Source of the DNA: Candidatus Poribacteria bacterium
Lineage (GTDB): Bacteria; Poribacteria; WGA-4E; WGA-3G
Length of the DNA stretch: 64,000 nucleotides
Reading direction: 5' to 3'
Assembly (NCBI GenBank): GCA_958295815.1
Contig: OY282374.1
Location: 4,864,682 to 4,928,681 of the forward strand
The notes below the pieces were generated by a model. The model made no database searches. It worked only from the letters and a program-made list of their open reading frames with translations, and was not told where the DNA came from. This document shows positions 26,956 to 35,145 of the stretch, one piece after another. The translations under genes were made by a program, and so were the position numbers. Positions within the stretch are counted from its first letter, which is position 1; each line of letters begins with the position of its first letter.

Positions 26956-27717
26956 GTGAAAAATATTATTGCATGCAATTTAGGGAGTTACCGACAATTT
27001 CGCACTGGCGCGTACGCACATTTGGCGGAAATCGGCTTGACAAACGTGGAAATCGGCGTCCCTTCGGCTGAATCTGTGGATGCACTCCAATCAGAATTAA
27101 ACACACACGGACTCACCGCTACCAGCCTACTTGGTAAATGTGATGTTGAGTCTGAAACGGTTGTCTCAGATTTTCAGACGACCTTGGACATTGCGTCTCA
27201 GATGGGAGTGAAGATTATCTTTGTGAGTGTTCACGCTGGCGATACGGATCGGAACGTTGTATATGATCGGCTCCGTGCTATTGGCGAGAATTCCGCATCA
27301 GCCGACATTAAAGTGTGCTTGGAAACACATCCAGATTTGGTACATAACGGCGACATCGCCCTGGAGACGATGGAAGCCGTAAACCACCCGAACATCTGCG
27401 TTAATTTCGACACGGGTAATGTCTACTATTACAATCACAATGTGACGGCTGTCTCGGAAGTCCAAAAAGTTATTGGACATGTCGGTGCCGTTCATCTCAA
27501 GGATACAGATGGTGGCTATCGGACGTGGCATTTCCCGACGCTCGGTGAAGGTGTGGTCGATTTTAAAGCGGTATTTCAAACGTTGAACGACGTTGGATTT
27601 TATGGTCCTTTTACAATGGAATTAGAGGGTATTGAAGGCGAGAACCTTGACGAAGCAGGCGTCCAAGCGCGTGTAGCAGGTTCGCTTCAGCACCTGAAAG
27701 ACATTGGAGTCATATAA
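26956..27717 (+). CDS. Sugar phosphate isomerase/epimerase family TIM barrel
   Basis: A 253-residue xylose-isomerase-like TIM barrel. Typical features are the strand VCLETHPDL with a metal Glu, NFDTGN with a metal Asp, GAVHLKDTDG with a His, and a C-terminal FTMELEG Glu. These four residues normally hold one divalent metal. It should isomerise, epimerise or dehydrate a sugar or inositol derivative. The start is a GTG with TAGGAG upstream. It is the first gene of a four-gene cluster with the cupin, aldo/keto reductase and SDR; the cupin ATG follows its stop directly. Confidence 0.85.
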   Translation: MKNIIACNLGSYRQFRTGAYAHLAEIGLTNVEIGVPSAESVDALQSELNTHGLTATSLLGKCDVESETVVSDFQTTLDIASQMGVKIIFVSVHAGDTDRNVVYDRLRAIGENSASADIKVCLETHPDLVHNGDIALETMEAVNHPNICVNFDTGNVYYYNHNVTAVSEVQKVIGHVGAVHLKDTDGGYRTWHFPTLGEGVVDFKAVFQTLNDVGFYGPFTMELEGIEGENLDEAGVQARVAGSLQHLKDIGVI

Positions 27718-28077
27718 ATGGATACAAATCTCTGTATTATTCGACTGGGTGAAGGGGAACGGGTCGGCGAAGTGCTCGGAAAAGTCTTGGATACACCCGA
27801 TATGACGACGATTGGGGCGTTTGCTGTTTCTAAAGAAAATCCTACTGAACTTCACTATCACGACTTTGATGAGTATTGGTATTTTACGGAAGGCACAACG
27901 ACTGTAACGCTCCGAAATGCTGATGGGCAGTCCGAATCCTATCGCATCGGTCCGGGGGATTTGGTTGTCACGCCTAAAGGCGTTGAGCATGGACATACCC
28001 CAGATGATGTCGTTAAAGGGGTACAGTGGGTGAGTGTGATCCCTCCAGATGCTCGCCGCGGGCATCTACACAGATAA
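27718..28077 (+). CDS. Cupin-domain protein
   Basis: A 119-residue single cupin barrel. Motif 1 is ELHYHDFDEYWYFTEGT, with two His and a Glu for metal; motif 2 is GDLVVTPKGVEHGH, with a further His. Such small cupins bind or isomerise sugars. It starts immediately after the stop of the TIM-barrel gene with no gap, so the two are almost certainly co-translated and act on related substrates. Confidence 0.85.
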   Translation: MDTNLCIIRLGEGERVGEVLGKVLDTPDMTTIGAFAVSKENPTELHYHDFDEYWYFTEGTTTVTLRNADGQSESYRIGPGDLVVTPKGVEHGHTPDDVVKGVQWVSVIPPDARRGHLHR

Positions 28078-28162
28078 TTTTTAACTATTAAAGAGTTTTT
28101 CAACCATCGTATATCGGCGTTGACAACAAAAACGTCACCCAGGAGTAATAAAATAAAAAATT

Positions 28163-29062
28163 ATGTCAACACAAGCAAATCCGTTGCCGTTGCGACGATT
28201 AGGACGAACGGAATTAGAGGTCACATGCCTCGGTATGGGAGGCGCGGGACTTGGTGGCAATATTACCGATGATGAGGCGATTGAGGCGGTACACCGAGCT
28301 ATTGACTTAGGGATAAACTATCTCGATACGGCTCCACTCTACGGTGAGAGCGAAAGACGGGTAGGACTCGCACTCGCTGATGGTTGGCGTGAGAAGATTT
28401 ATCTTGCTACGAAAACAGGCACACACCCGGAATGGCGTGGCGATTTTAGTGGAGCAGGCACCCGTCGAAGCGTTGAAAATAGTCTACGCCTGTTAGGAAC
28501 TGATTATCTTGATGTCTGCTTAGTGCACGATCCGGATAGTATGGAACCCGTTGTCGCGAAAGGCGGCGCGCTGGATGAACTCCAACGGATGCGTGAGGAA
28601 GGACTCATTAAGTTTATTGGGCTCGGGGTCCGGCAACACGAATTCCATAAGATCGCGATCGAAACTGGCGTCGTCGATGTAATTCTAACGTACTTGGATT
28701 ACACGCTCCTGAGCCAAACGGCAAACGAGTGGTTGATTCCACTTGCTGTTGAAAACGACATCGGGATTATCAACGGAAGTCCTATCGCGATGGGATTGCT
28801 TTCGGGAGTTGAGCCAGATGTGTCAGTCGAAAGGATACACTTAGGTACATCTGATGCCGAAAGGGCACATCGTCTCTGGCAATGGGCAGCTGACAACGAT
28901 TTGAATCTACTGAACCTTGCCATTCAATTCTGTTTCCGCCAACCGCGCATTGCGATGAACCTAACAGGTTCTAAGAATGCGTCGGAAGTAGAACAAAATT
29001 TCGCTGCTGCTACGACCTCAGTGCCTGATGATGTATGGGAACAGTTAGAGACACTTTTGTAG
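28163..29062 (+). CDS. Aldo/keto reductase, galactose/fucose dehydrogenase-like
   Basis: A 299-residue NAD(P)-dependent AKR. The catalytic tetrad is visible as Asp in YLDTAP, Tyr in LYGESE, Lys in LATKTG and His in CLVHDPD. The N-terminus RRLGRTELEVTCLGMGGAGLGG and the overall pattern resemble L-fucose or D-threo-aldose dehydrogenases. It is in a cluster with a sugar isomerase, cupin and SDR, which supports a role in oxidising a free sugar such as fucose or arabinose from sulfated glycans. That substrate is inferred. Confidence 0.85.
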   Translation: MSTQANPLPLRRLGRTELEVTCLGMGGAGLGGNITDDEAIEAVHRAIDLGINYLDTAPLYGESERRVGLALADGWREKIYLATKTGTHPEWRGDFSGAGTRRSVENSLRLLGTDYLDVCLVHDPDSMEPVVAKGGALDELQRMREEGLIKFIGLGVRQHEFHKIAIETGVVDVILTYLDYTLLSQTANEWLIPLAVENDIGIINGSPIAMGLLSGVEPDVSVERIHLGTSDAERAHRLWQWAADNDLNLLNLAIQFCFRQPRIAMNLTGSKNASEVEQNFAAATTSVPDDVWEQLETLL

Positions 29063-29072
29063 AGGAGATCTG

Positions 29073-29822
29073 ATGAAATTTGAGGGAAGGGTTGCGTTGG
29101 TAACCGGTGGGAGCCGAGGCATCGGAAAGGCGACAGCACTTAAACTCGCTGGTGAAGGGGCAACTGTTGCTGTCCATTATTCACGCTCAGCTGCTAAAGC
29201 AGAAGAAGTTTGTGAACAGGTTCGCGAATTGGGACAACAAGCGATACCGGTGCAAGCGGATATAGCGGACAGAGAAGCCGTGAACAGAATGGCTGCGACA
29301 GTAACCAAAGAACTGGGTGTAATCGAGTTGTTAGTGAACAACGCTGGGGATGTCGGTGATATGGTGTTTGACGAGCTTACACCCGAACACTGGGATCGGA
29401 TTATTGCGATTAATTTGACAGGTCCCTTCAATGTGCTATGGGCAGTTAAATCAGGAATGATTGAACGGCAGTTTGGACGGATCGTTAATGTTTCGTCGAT
29501 CGCTGCATTGGCAGTACGTCCGAATCAACTGCCCTATGGGGCGGCGAAAGCGGGGATTATCTCACTGACGAAATCGTGTTGTGGACCGCTTGCTGCGCAC
29601 AATATACGCATCAATTCAGTGGCACCGGGTGCAATCGCAACGGATATGCTAAGCGAAGTCTCGCCAGAAATGGTGGAACAACTCCGGTCTACGACCCCGC
29701 TTGGTAGGCTCGGTGAACCGGAAGAGATGGCGAATGTAATAGCGTTTCTCTTGAGTGAAGAATCGAGTTATATGACGGGTTCGACGGTAATTGCGAGTGG
29801 GGGTCGTATCCTTATTCCGTAA
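29073..29822 (+). CDS. Short-chain dehydrogenase/reductase (FabG-like)
   Basis: A 249-residue SDR with the cofactor motif TGGSRGIG near residues 12-19, NNAGD, the catalytic Ser in NVSSIA, and YGAAK for Tyr and Lys. The length is standard. GAGGAG lies upstream and it begins ten bases after the AKR stop, so it is part of the same sugar operon rather than a dedicated fatty-acid gene. Its last 11 bases overlap the end of the convergent deacetylase-like gene. Confidence 0.88.
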   Translation: MKFEGRVALVTGGSRGIGKATALKLAGEGATVAVHYSRSAAKAEEVCEQVRELGQQAIPVQADIADREAVNRMAATVTKELGVIELLVNNAGDVGDMVFDELTPEHWDRIIAINLTGPFNVLWAVKSGMIERQFGRIVNVSSIAALAVRPNQLPYGAAKAGIISLTKSCCGPLAAHNIRINSVAPGAIATDMLSEVSPEMVEQLRSTTPLGRLGEPEEMANVIAFLLSEESSYMTGSTVIASGGRILIP

Positions 29823-31077
29823 GGGCAAGTTCCGTCTCGCCAATTTCCAAATCAAAGGCGACGAAAGTTTGCTTGTCTTCGTAGAGAAACGTATCTCTCT
29901 GAAAGTCGCGCCGTGAATGCACTTCGCGCAAGTCCCATCCGTTAACTTGAACATGACGTACTGGTGCATCAATAGCCAGTGTGAAGTTTGCCGTCGGGAA
30001 TTGAGTGGAGAGGTTAATCTGTGTTTGTTTCTCAAGCACGGTAATCTCTGTAAATTCGCGTGCCATCCAGTAGTGACCAATTTCTGAGTTTTTCATCCAG
30101 AATGTTTTTGAGCCATCCGGGTCATAGTTATCAAGCCGCGCCTTGACGGTTTTCAGTACATCAAACCCGCTTTTTTCACCATTGAAATAGAATCCGGGCC
30201 AATGTCCAACGAGGACACAGGGTAGTTCCTTTTCGAGAATCGGGGGCAGGCGTCCGCCTTGTAAGTCTTCCGTGATGAATCGGTCTGCATCTCCCAAATC
30301 GTACCCCGTCCACCCCCCGAACCAGTCCCCTGCACATGAAACAATACTGGCAATTGCGATACCTTTTTCCTTTTCAGCATACCAAATAGGTACATCTGGG
30401 AGTTCATCGTGTTTGAGCCAGAGAAAATAGAACGGGCGCGGGTTGTTATTGACCTCCTGTGAAGCGGTTAGGACTGCTTTTGCATACGCTGCCTCTTGAC
30501 GTTTTCCGAATGCACCGGGACTCGTTACACCTTCACACGGAATACCGACGTTATCGAGCATTTCCATCGCTGTAATGATATAGTCCGTCAGTCTGTTGTC
30601 AACGGGCGGATCTACCCATCCTACTTGTTCCCATTCCTCGGTGAGTGTAAATGTATCGAGATCAACGACAGCAGTATGGGTGAGCATTTCCGGTGTCAGA
30701 TCGAAGTTGGGCCAGATAATCTCCCGATAAATTCGCAGCCACGCCTGATATTCCAGTACGGGAAAATCAGGAAATCCTTCGTCAACGCGTCCGACTCCGG
30801 CAGGGTAGGGAATGAGGCTAAATTTCCCTTTCACACCATTTTCGGCGCACCATTCTGCCCATTCCCACGCGAAGTCAGCGGGGATCGTCGGGGGCATCTT
30901 TTGTAATTCAATGGCATCCCCTTCCCAGCGATCAGGCGGAACGTCGGGTTGGTGTCGTGCTTTCCACGCGTGCCGCTGGTGTATCCAGTAATAGGTGAGA
31001 TTGACTACTGGACATGAATCGTCAACAATAAGGGAAAGCGGGGTTCTTAATAGTGGATTGCAGACAGTAACATTCAT
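29812..31077 (-). CDS. Polysaccharide-deacetylase-like barrel protein
   Basis: About 421 residues. The N-terminus LSLIVDDSCPVVNL has the paired Asp expected on the first strand of a deacetylase-like (NodB-type) barrel, and later FSLIPYPAGVG, THTAVVDLD and GHWPGFYF segments fit barrel strands. A beta-rich C-terminus follows. Function is unassigned; deacetylation or hydrolysis of a glycan is inferred. The start is the ATG at 31077, which overlaps the stop of the GDPD gene as ATGA, so the two are coupled. Confidence 0.6.
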   Translation of the reverse strand: MNVTVCNPLLRTPLSLIVDDSCPVVNLTYYWIHQRHAWKARHQPDVPPDRWEGDAIELQKMPPTIPADFAWEWAEWCAENGVKGKFSLIPYPAGVGRVDEGFPDFPVLEYQAWLRIYREIIWPNFDLTPEMLTHTAVVDLDTFTLTEEWEQVGWVDPPVDNRLTDYIITAMEMLDNVGIPCEGVTSPGAFGKRQEAAYAKAVLTASQEVNNNPRPFYFLWLKHDELPDVPIWYAEKEKGIAIASIVSCAGDWFGGWTGYDLGDADRFITEDLQGGRLPPILEKELPCVLVGHWPGFYFNGEKSGFDVLKTVKARLDNYDPDGSKTFWMKNSEIGHYWMAREFTEITVLEKQTQINLSTQFPTANFTLAIDAPVRHVQVNGWDLREVHSRRDFQRDTFLYEDKQTFVAFDLEIGETELALTE

Positions 31078-31850
31078 AATTTTAAAAAATCTTGGAGACA
31101 GCGTCTGATGTAAGGGACATCGTCTACCCACAGACCATCAATACCACCAGATTTATGTGGAGAAGCTGCCCAAGCCACGTCTTTAGGTTCGTGAATAAAT
31201 CCGGCTTCCACAACAATCCCATCTGCCCGAAGTTTTTTGACTTGACGCCTAACACTTCCCGTGAAGGCGTTATAGAGTCCGAAGTGGTTAATCTTGCTCC
31301 AACCAAAAATAATGCGGTCTGCCTCAATAGCGTTGGCTGCTTTGCAGAAGTTTGCCAGCGGATTAATGAGGATTGCACTCGTCTTCAATTTCGGTTCCAA
31401 ACGTTTGGCATCAACAAGGAGATGTTTGTTGAGGTAAAAAGTGAGTATGCTGACGAGATGAACAACTTCAAAGTGTCGGATCCGCTCTATAATGATGGGT
31501 AGTAATTCTGGAGAGTCTGCTTTTGGTTCAATAAAGCACGGCATCTGGTTTTCCCGTGTAAACTGAAGTGCGTCATCGAGGTGTGCTACGGGTTCGTCGG
31601 AAGTTAGGGACGTCAGTTTCTGTACCTCTTTCCAAGTGAGTTGGTTAAGGGGCGTTGGGCATCCAGTAGCTGCCTGAATATCATTTTTGTTGAAGCCGAC
31701 GTGGATTAGCACGGGTTGTTTATCTTGGGTGAGACATACATCGTACTCATATCCGTCAGCACCGTCTGCCAATGCTTGTTTGAAGGCAGCGAGTGTATTT
31801 TCGGGTGCGCGTCCCATACCGCCACGATGTGCAAGAAGTTGAATATTCAT
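31074..31850 (-). CDS. Glycerophosphodiester phosphodiesterase family protein
   Basis: A 258-residue TIM-barrel phosphodiesterase. The N-terminal LAHRGGMGRAPENTLAAF carries the general-base His and the metal Glu; GYEYDVCLTQDKQPVLIHV supplies Glu/Asp and the second His; CFIEPK supplies a later Glu. It releases glycerol phosphate from deacylated phospholipids. There is no signal peptide, so cytoplasmic action is likely. It overlaps the deacetylase-like gene by four bases and follows the HNH gene with a 10-base gap. Confidence 0.85.
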   Translation of the reverse strand: MNIQLLAHRGGMGRAPENTLAAFKQALADGADGYEYDVCLTQDKQPVLIHVGFNKNDIQAATGCPTPLNQLTWKEVQKLTSLTSDEPVAHLDDALQFTRENQMPCFIEPKADSPELLPIIIERIRHFEVVHLVSILTFYLNKHLLVDAKRLEPKLKTSAILINPLANFCKAANAIEADRIIFGWSKINHFGLYNAFTGSVRRQVKKLRADGIVVEAGFIHEPKDVAWAASPHKSGGIDGLWVDDVPYIRRCLQDFLKL

Positions 31851-31860
31851 AACGCACTGC

Positions 31861-32301
31861 TCAATTGCTTAAAGCGTCTTCTGGAGGATATTTTCCCATA
31901 ACCCGCAACGCCGTTCTTATATTTACTTGCTCAAAACGGTTCATATTTAATGCCTCAACCGTTGCTCTGCCAACTCGCGTTCGCCCGACGATAGATAGAA
32001 AGTTTTCAGACCACATAAAATGCCGGTTCCACTTTTTCAGCCGCGGGTTAAAAAGTGGAACGTTCTGTCCTGTCTGCGGATCTCGAGCATGCATTTTAGC
32101 GTGTTTATGACTATTGCACCACGGGCATGCCCATGCCAAATTATCTAACGCGCTTTTGCCTCCAAGTTTCCGGGGGACGATGTGCTCACAGTGAAAAGGA
32201 GAAGTAGTGAAGTTATCAGGAGCCCGACAATATTCGCAAAGTCCTTTAGCACGCTCCTGCACTTGACGACGTAGGGATCGAGAAATACGTTCAGATATCA
32301 T
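31861..32301 (-). CDS. HNH endonuclease
   Basis: A 146-residue HNH nuclease. The fold is visible as CEYCRAP, HCEHIVPRKLGG (catalytic His with the second H), LDNLAWACPWCNSHK, in which two CxxC pairs hold zinc, and a final His. This class cuts DNA, alone or within restriction or mobile modules. The small gene six bases upstream on the same strand is a probable partner. Confidence 0.9.
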   Translation of the reverse strand: MISERISRSLRRQVQERAKGLCEYCRAPDNFTTSPFHCEHIVPRKLGGKSALDNLAWACPWCNSHKHAKMHARDPQTGQNVPLFNPRLKKWNRHFMWSENFLSIVGRTRVGRATVEALNMNRFEQVNIRTALRVMGKYPPEDALSN

Positions 32302-32307
32302 TCGTTT

Positions 32308-32802
32308 CTATCTTTTACTCGGTTTCCCTCCGTGGTTTTCAATATAATCCTCTGGTGTAGATTCTTCGGCAAATTCGGGTTCATCAAAGTGAGAAATGAT
32401 AAGTCCCAATTCTGTCATAATTTCCTCGACGGGTCTTTCCCAGCGTTTCACCAAGATAGCGAGTGCTTCCAGACGCTTGGCGTTCATAACCGTCAACTGC
32501 ATCACCAGTTCCCGGTACTCCGAAAGTTCATCATCAGTAAGAGTTTCATCATCAGATTTACACCGCAATTCCCAATAACGCCGATTTTCCTTTTCAGGCA
32601 ATTGAGAATTTTTCCTTATGAACGCTAAAATTGTAGCATCTGAGGCATCGGGATCAACATCCTCGCTTACCGAAACCTTTCGCTGTCGCTGCCATTCTGT
32701 CAACTTTCGTGTGAATTCATCTAATTCGACAGGGGACAACTGCTTAACACTATGCAGCAAATGCTCAACTTTTAGTTCTGTTGGGTTCTCAATACTTGCC
32801 AT
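32308..32802 (-). CDS. Small helical partner protein of the HNH gene
   Basis: About 164 residues, mostly helical and acidic. The N-terminal VEHLLHSVKQLSPVELDEFTRKL resembles the helical segment of the antitoxin-like protein at 8448 in its pattern of charged and hydrophobic residues. I do not recognise a domain. The ATG at 32802 is chosen because AGGAGG is seven bases before it. Its end is six bases from the HNH start, so the two form an operon that may be toxin-antitoxin-like. Confidence 0.55.
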   Translation of the reverse strand: MASIENPTELKVEHLLHSVKQLSPVELDEFTRKLTEWQRQRKVSVSEDVDPDASDATILAFIRKNSQLPEKENRRYWELRCKSDDETLTDDELSEYRELVMQLTVMNAKRLEALAILVKRWERPVEEIMTELGLIISHFDEPEFAEESTPEDYIENHGGKPSKR

Positions 32803-32934
32803 CACCATTCCTCCTTGGAGGTTTGATAAGCGTTTCTGGCATAACTCACTTCTACCGTAACTTCTGTTCTTACAAGTTTAACACAAATTGGGGTACATTA
32901 CAAGGGACTGTGGATAGAGCGGGACACCGTATAC

Positions 32935-33660
32935 TTAATCTTTCTTGTGCCACATTTGCTCAAAGTTATCCTGAGGTGCGAACCCTAAGATACGTTTCGT
33001 CTTGACATTGGAAAATTGCTGATGCGGTAAATCGGCGAAAATGTTGAAAATCTCACAGCGTGATGGTAATTCTTCCAAATCGATTTCTAAACCGAGTCGG
33101 AATGCTTCGCCTGCATCTCGCCAACTGACGGAAAACGGGTTGAGATCGGTTCCTTCTCCGACGTCTTCGTGTTCACGGAAACTGAGAAATAGATAGCAGA
33201 GGACGTAGATGTCGTAGTGCTCAGTGAAGACTTTGCAGATCTCTTGTCCGAGTCCCTTGGTTATTGGATAAAGTCCAGTACTCGTATGGGGTGGGACATC
33301 GGGGTTAATCTCGTAGTCGTAAGTGGTATAGTCATCACCTTGGATGGTAAAATGGGGTCCAGTGTTGATAACACGACGGATCCCGTGTTCAACAGCAGCA
33401 CGCATCATATTATAGCATCCACGCGTACTAACATCAAAAGCTAACTGCCGGTCGTGCCGGAGTACGGAGCAATTAAGAATAGCATCCATTCCTTCAGTTG
33501 CACGCATGACCTGATCTAATGAGCCGACATCAATGTGCATGGATTCATGTTTCGTTTCGATTTCATTGATGTCTGTGACGCGTAACGTGTAGTAAGGTTC
33601 TAAGGCTTTGACGACATGCGGTCCAAGGTAACCGTTACCACCTAAAATGAGAATTTTCAT
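32935..33660 (-). CDS. NAD-dependent epimerase/dehydratase family protein
   Basis: About 241 residues. The Rossmann motif ILGGNGYLGPHV is at the true N-terminus, which fixes the ATG at 33660, with AAGGAG upstream. The longer frame to 33813 would run into the C-terminus of the upstream gene. It is of the extended SDR type but lacks a full YxxxK in the usual place, having TGLYPITK instead, which supplies Tyr and Lys. It probably acts on a nucleotide sugar or similar. The next upstream gene is a related epimerase. Confidence 0.75.
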   Translation of the reverse strand: MKILILGGNGYLGPHVVKALEPYYTLRVTDINEIETKHESMHIDVGSLDQVMRATEGMDAILNCSVLRHDRQLAFDVSTRGCYNMMRAAVEHGIRRVINTGPHFTIQGDDYTTYDYEINPDVPPHTSTGLYPITKGLGQEICKVFTEHYDIYVLCYLFLSFREHEDVGEGTDLNPFSVSWRDAGEAFRLGLEIDLEELPSRCEIFNIFADLPHQQFSNVKTKRILGFAPQDNFEQMWHKKD

Positions 33661-33683
33661 TATTTTCACTCCTTGAGAAAAGT

Positions 33684-33709
33684 ATCGCGATTCGGAGATC
33701 GCTTCTACC
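33684..33709. repeat. Dispersed element TATCGCGATTCGGAGATCGC
   Basis: A short palindrome-bearing element (GCGAT ... ATCGC) followed by TTCTACCG. A close copy lies at 63247-63271 and a partial one near 53300-53330. It covers the stop codon of the upstream epimerase gene, so the end of that protein is set by the repeat. Confidence 0.6.
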
Positions 33710-34412
33710 GTGGTGATGGCACGAATTGTGGGTTGAACTCCAGATGCGACTTGGCTTTCCCGATTGAGAAACGGGATCCAGGGAATTCTGACTGAATGTG
33801 AAAGATTCGCCACGGTGCGGAAGAACTGAGAGCACAGTCAAAAGCGGCGACTGCATCGTTCATCTCCAGCCACATGGAATCGTGTTCAGTGGTTGCTACG
33901 GTCTCAGCGGTAACGAGATTGCCGAGGCGGAGGCATGTTACGTCAAGTTTTCCTTCGCGTGCGAATTCCCTACATGTGAATTCACCCAAGTGCTTTGAAA
34001 GCACAAAACTATCCACAGAGGGTCGGGGTCGCCAACTCTCTGTGACCGTCCAGTCTTCACCGTGTTGCTCAAAGAGGCGGAGCGTGCTGGCGTAAACGAC
34101 ATGTTTCACGCCTTCCTCCGAGGCTGCCATGAGTAAGTTATAGGTGCAGCGCGTTTGATAATCAATAGCGTAATTGTCGGATTGGTCGACTTCAGCGAGG
34201 AGCTGGGTTGGTACTTCGGCGATGTGGATAATGGCATCTATACCTTGGACGAGTTCATTGGTTGTCTCGTCGTGTCCAAGTTCGCTTTGTATGAAATCAA
34301 AATCGCTCTCAACGTTGTGTAGTTCTGTTAATCGGATAGTGTGCTCCTCGGACAAAGCGGTTGCCACCTGTTGTGCCAAATCGGAAGTCGCTGAGGTAAT
34401 TAAGACGTTCAT
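33705..34412 (-). CDS. NAD-dependent epimerase/dehydratase family protein, second copy
   Basis: A 235-residue SDR-type protein. The N-terminus MNVLITSATSDLAQQVATAL has a variant glycine motif without the normal GxxGxxG, so cofactor binding may be weakened. The later segments YASTLRLFEQHG and FVLSKHLGEF are typical of the extended SDR fold. It is only distantly similar to its downstream neighbour. The C-terminus is short and is terminated inside a dispersed repeat, so it may be truncated. GAGAGGGG precedes the ATG. Confidence 0.65.
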   Translation of the reverse strand: MNVLITSATSDLAQQVATALSEEHTIRLTELHNVESDFDFIQSELGHDETTNELVQGIDAIIHIAEVPTQLLAEVDQSDNYAIDYQTRCTYNLLMAASEEGVKHVVYASTLRLFEQHGEDWTVTESWRPRPSVDSFVLSKHLGEFTCREFAREGKLDVTCLRLGNLVTAETVATTEHDSMWLEMNDAVAAFDCALSSSAPWRIFHIQSEFPGSRFSIGKAKSHLEFNPQFVPSPR

Positions 34413-34449
34413 AAAAATCCCCTCTCCTCTTGGGTTTTAACGTTTCCCC

Positions 34450-34863
34450 TTAAACAAGTAATGATTGCCGAATTTTTGCCGCGATGTTGCCGATTTCTTC
34501 CATATTACCTTCGCTGGGTCGCCACGGCAATCTCAGTGGATCACCTTCCCATCGCGGAATCAGGTGGAGATGGAAATGGAATACAGTCTGAAATCCTGCT
34601 GCTTCGTTTGATTGAAATAGATTAAGTCCATCAGGGTTTAATGCCGTCTTGATGGCGTTCGCGATCGGGATCGCGGCTTGCATAATTTTGCTGCCTACCT
34701 CTGTAGGCATATCGTAGATGTTTCTATAGTGCTGTTTTGGTATAACGAGGGTATGCCCAGGATTTGCGGGGGCAATATCCATAAAAGCGAAAACGTGTTC
34801 GTCTTCGTAAACTGTAGCTGCTCGGATGTTACCAGCAATAATTTCACAAAAAATACAGTCCAT
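34450..34863 (-). CDS. HIT-family nucleotide hydrolase/transferase
   Basis: A 137-residue histidine-triad protein. FCEI at the N-terminus and the active site HFHLHLIPRW, with His at 96, 98 and 100, are diagnostic. HIT (HINT-like) proteins hydrolyse nucleoside phosphoramidates or AMP-linked compounds in the cytoplasm. AAGGA precedes the ATG, and a TTGCTT-17-TAAAAT promoter lies upstream. Confidence 0.92.
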   Translation of the reverse strand: MDCIFCEIIAGNIRAATVYEDEHVFAFMDIAPANPGHTLVIPKQHYRNIYDMPTEVGSKIMQAAIPIANAIKTALNPDGLNLFQSNEAAGFQTVFHFHLHLIPRWEGDPLRLPWRPSEGNMEEIGNIAAKIRQSLLV

Positions 34864-34896
34864 TGTATTGCATCCTTAAGATAAATCTTAATAGAT

Positions 34897-34925
34897 ATTT
34901 TAGCAAATCTGGTATAGAAAAGCAA
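34897..34925 (-). promoter_or_regulatory. Sigma70-like promoter of the HIT gene
   Basis: On the minus strand TTGCTT (34920-34925) and TAAAAT (34897-34902) are separated by 17 bases, about 35 bases before the ATG. Confidence 0.5.
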
Positions 34926-34959
34926 TTTTTTTAACGATTATGTCTGGGCAATTTCTGCA

Positions 34960-35037
34960 TCGCCGAGGCACGGGGACCTCGTGAACATAATGCGCTCGGT
35001 GAGGTAAGGAAACCTCGCCAGCGGGGTGGCGGGTTTT
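34960..35037. repeat. GAGGCACGGGGACCTCG dispersed element cluster
   Basis: The sequence CGAGGCACGGGGACCTCG and, 35-40 bases on, AACCTCGCCAGCGGG occur here. Both recur at 63340-63395, where they are again close together. The elements are GC-rich and partly palindromic. They lie in the 282-bp gap between the HIT and tgt genes. Confidence 0.6.
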
Positions 35038-35145
35038 CGCTTCTATTGAAATGTAAACTTATTTTCATAATTTACCATAAACGCCTCTACAGCAGCCCTC
35101 AGATTCGCTCGTTTAAAAACCCGGATCGTGGTAAAATCCATAAAT

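Noticed and set aside
32935..33813. The N-terminal extension of the first epimerase to 33813.
   Set aside because: It would overlap the neighbouring gene. The Rossmann motif directly follows the ATG at 33660, which has an AAGGAG site.
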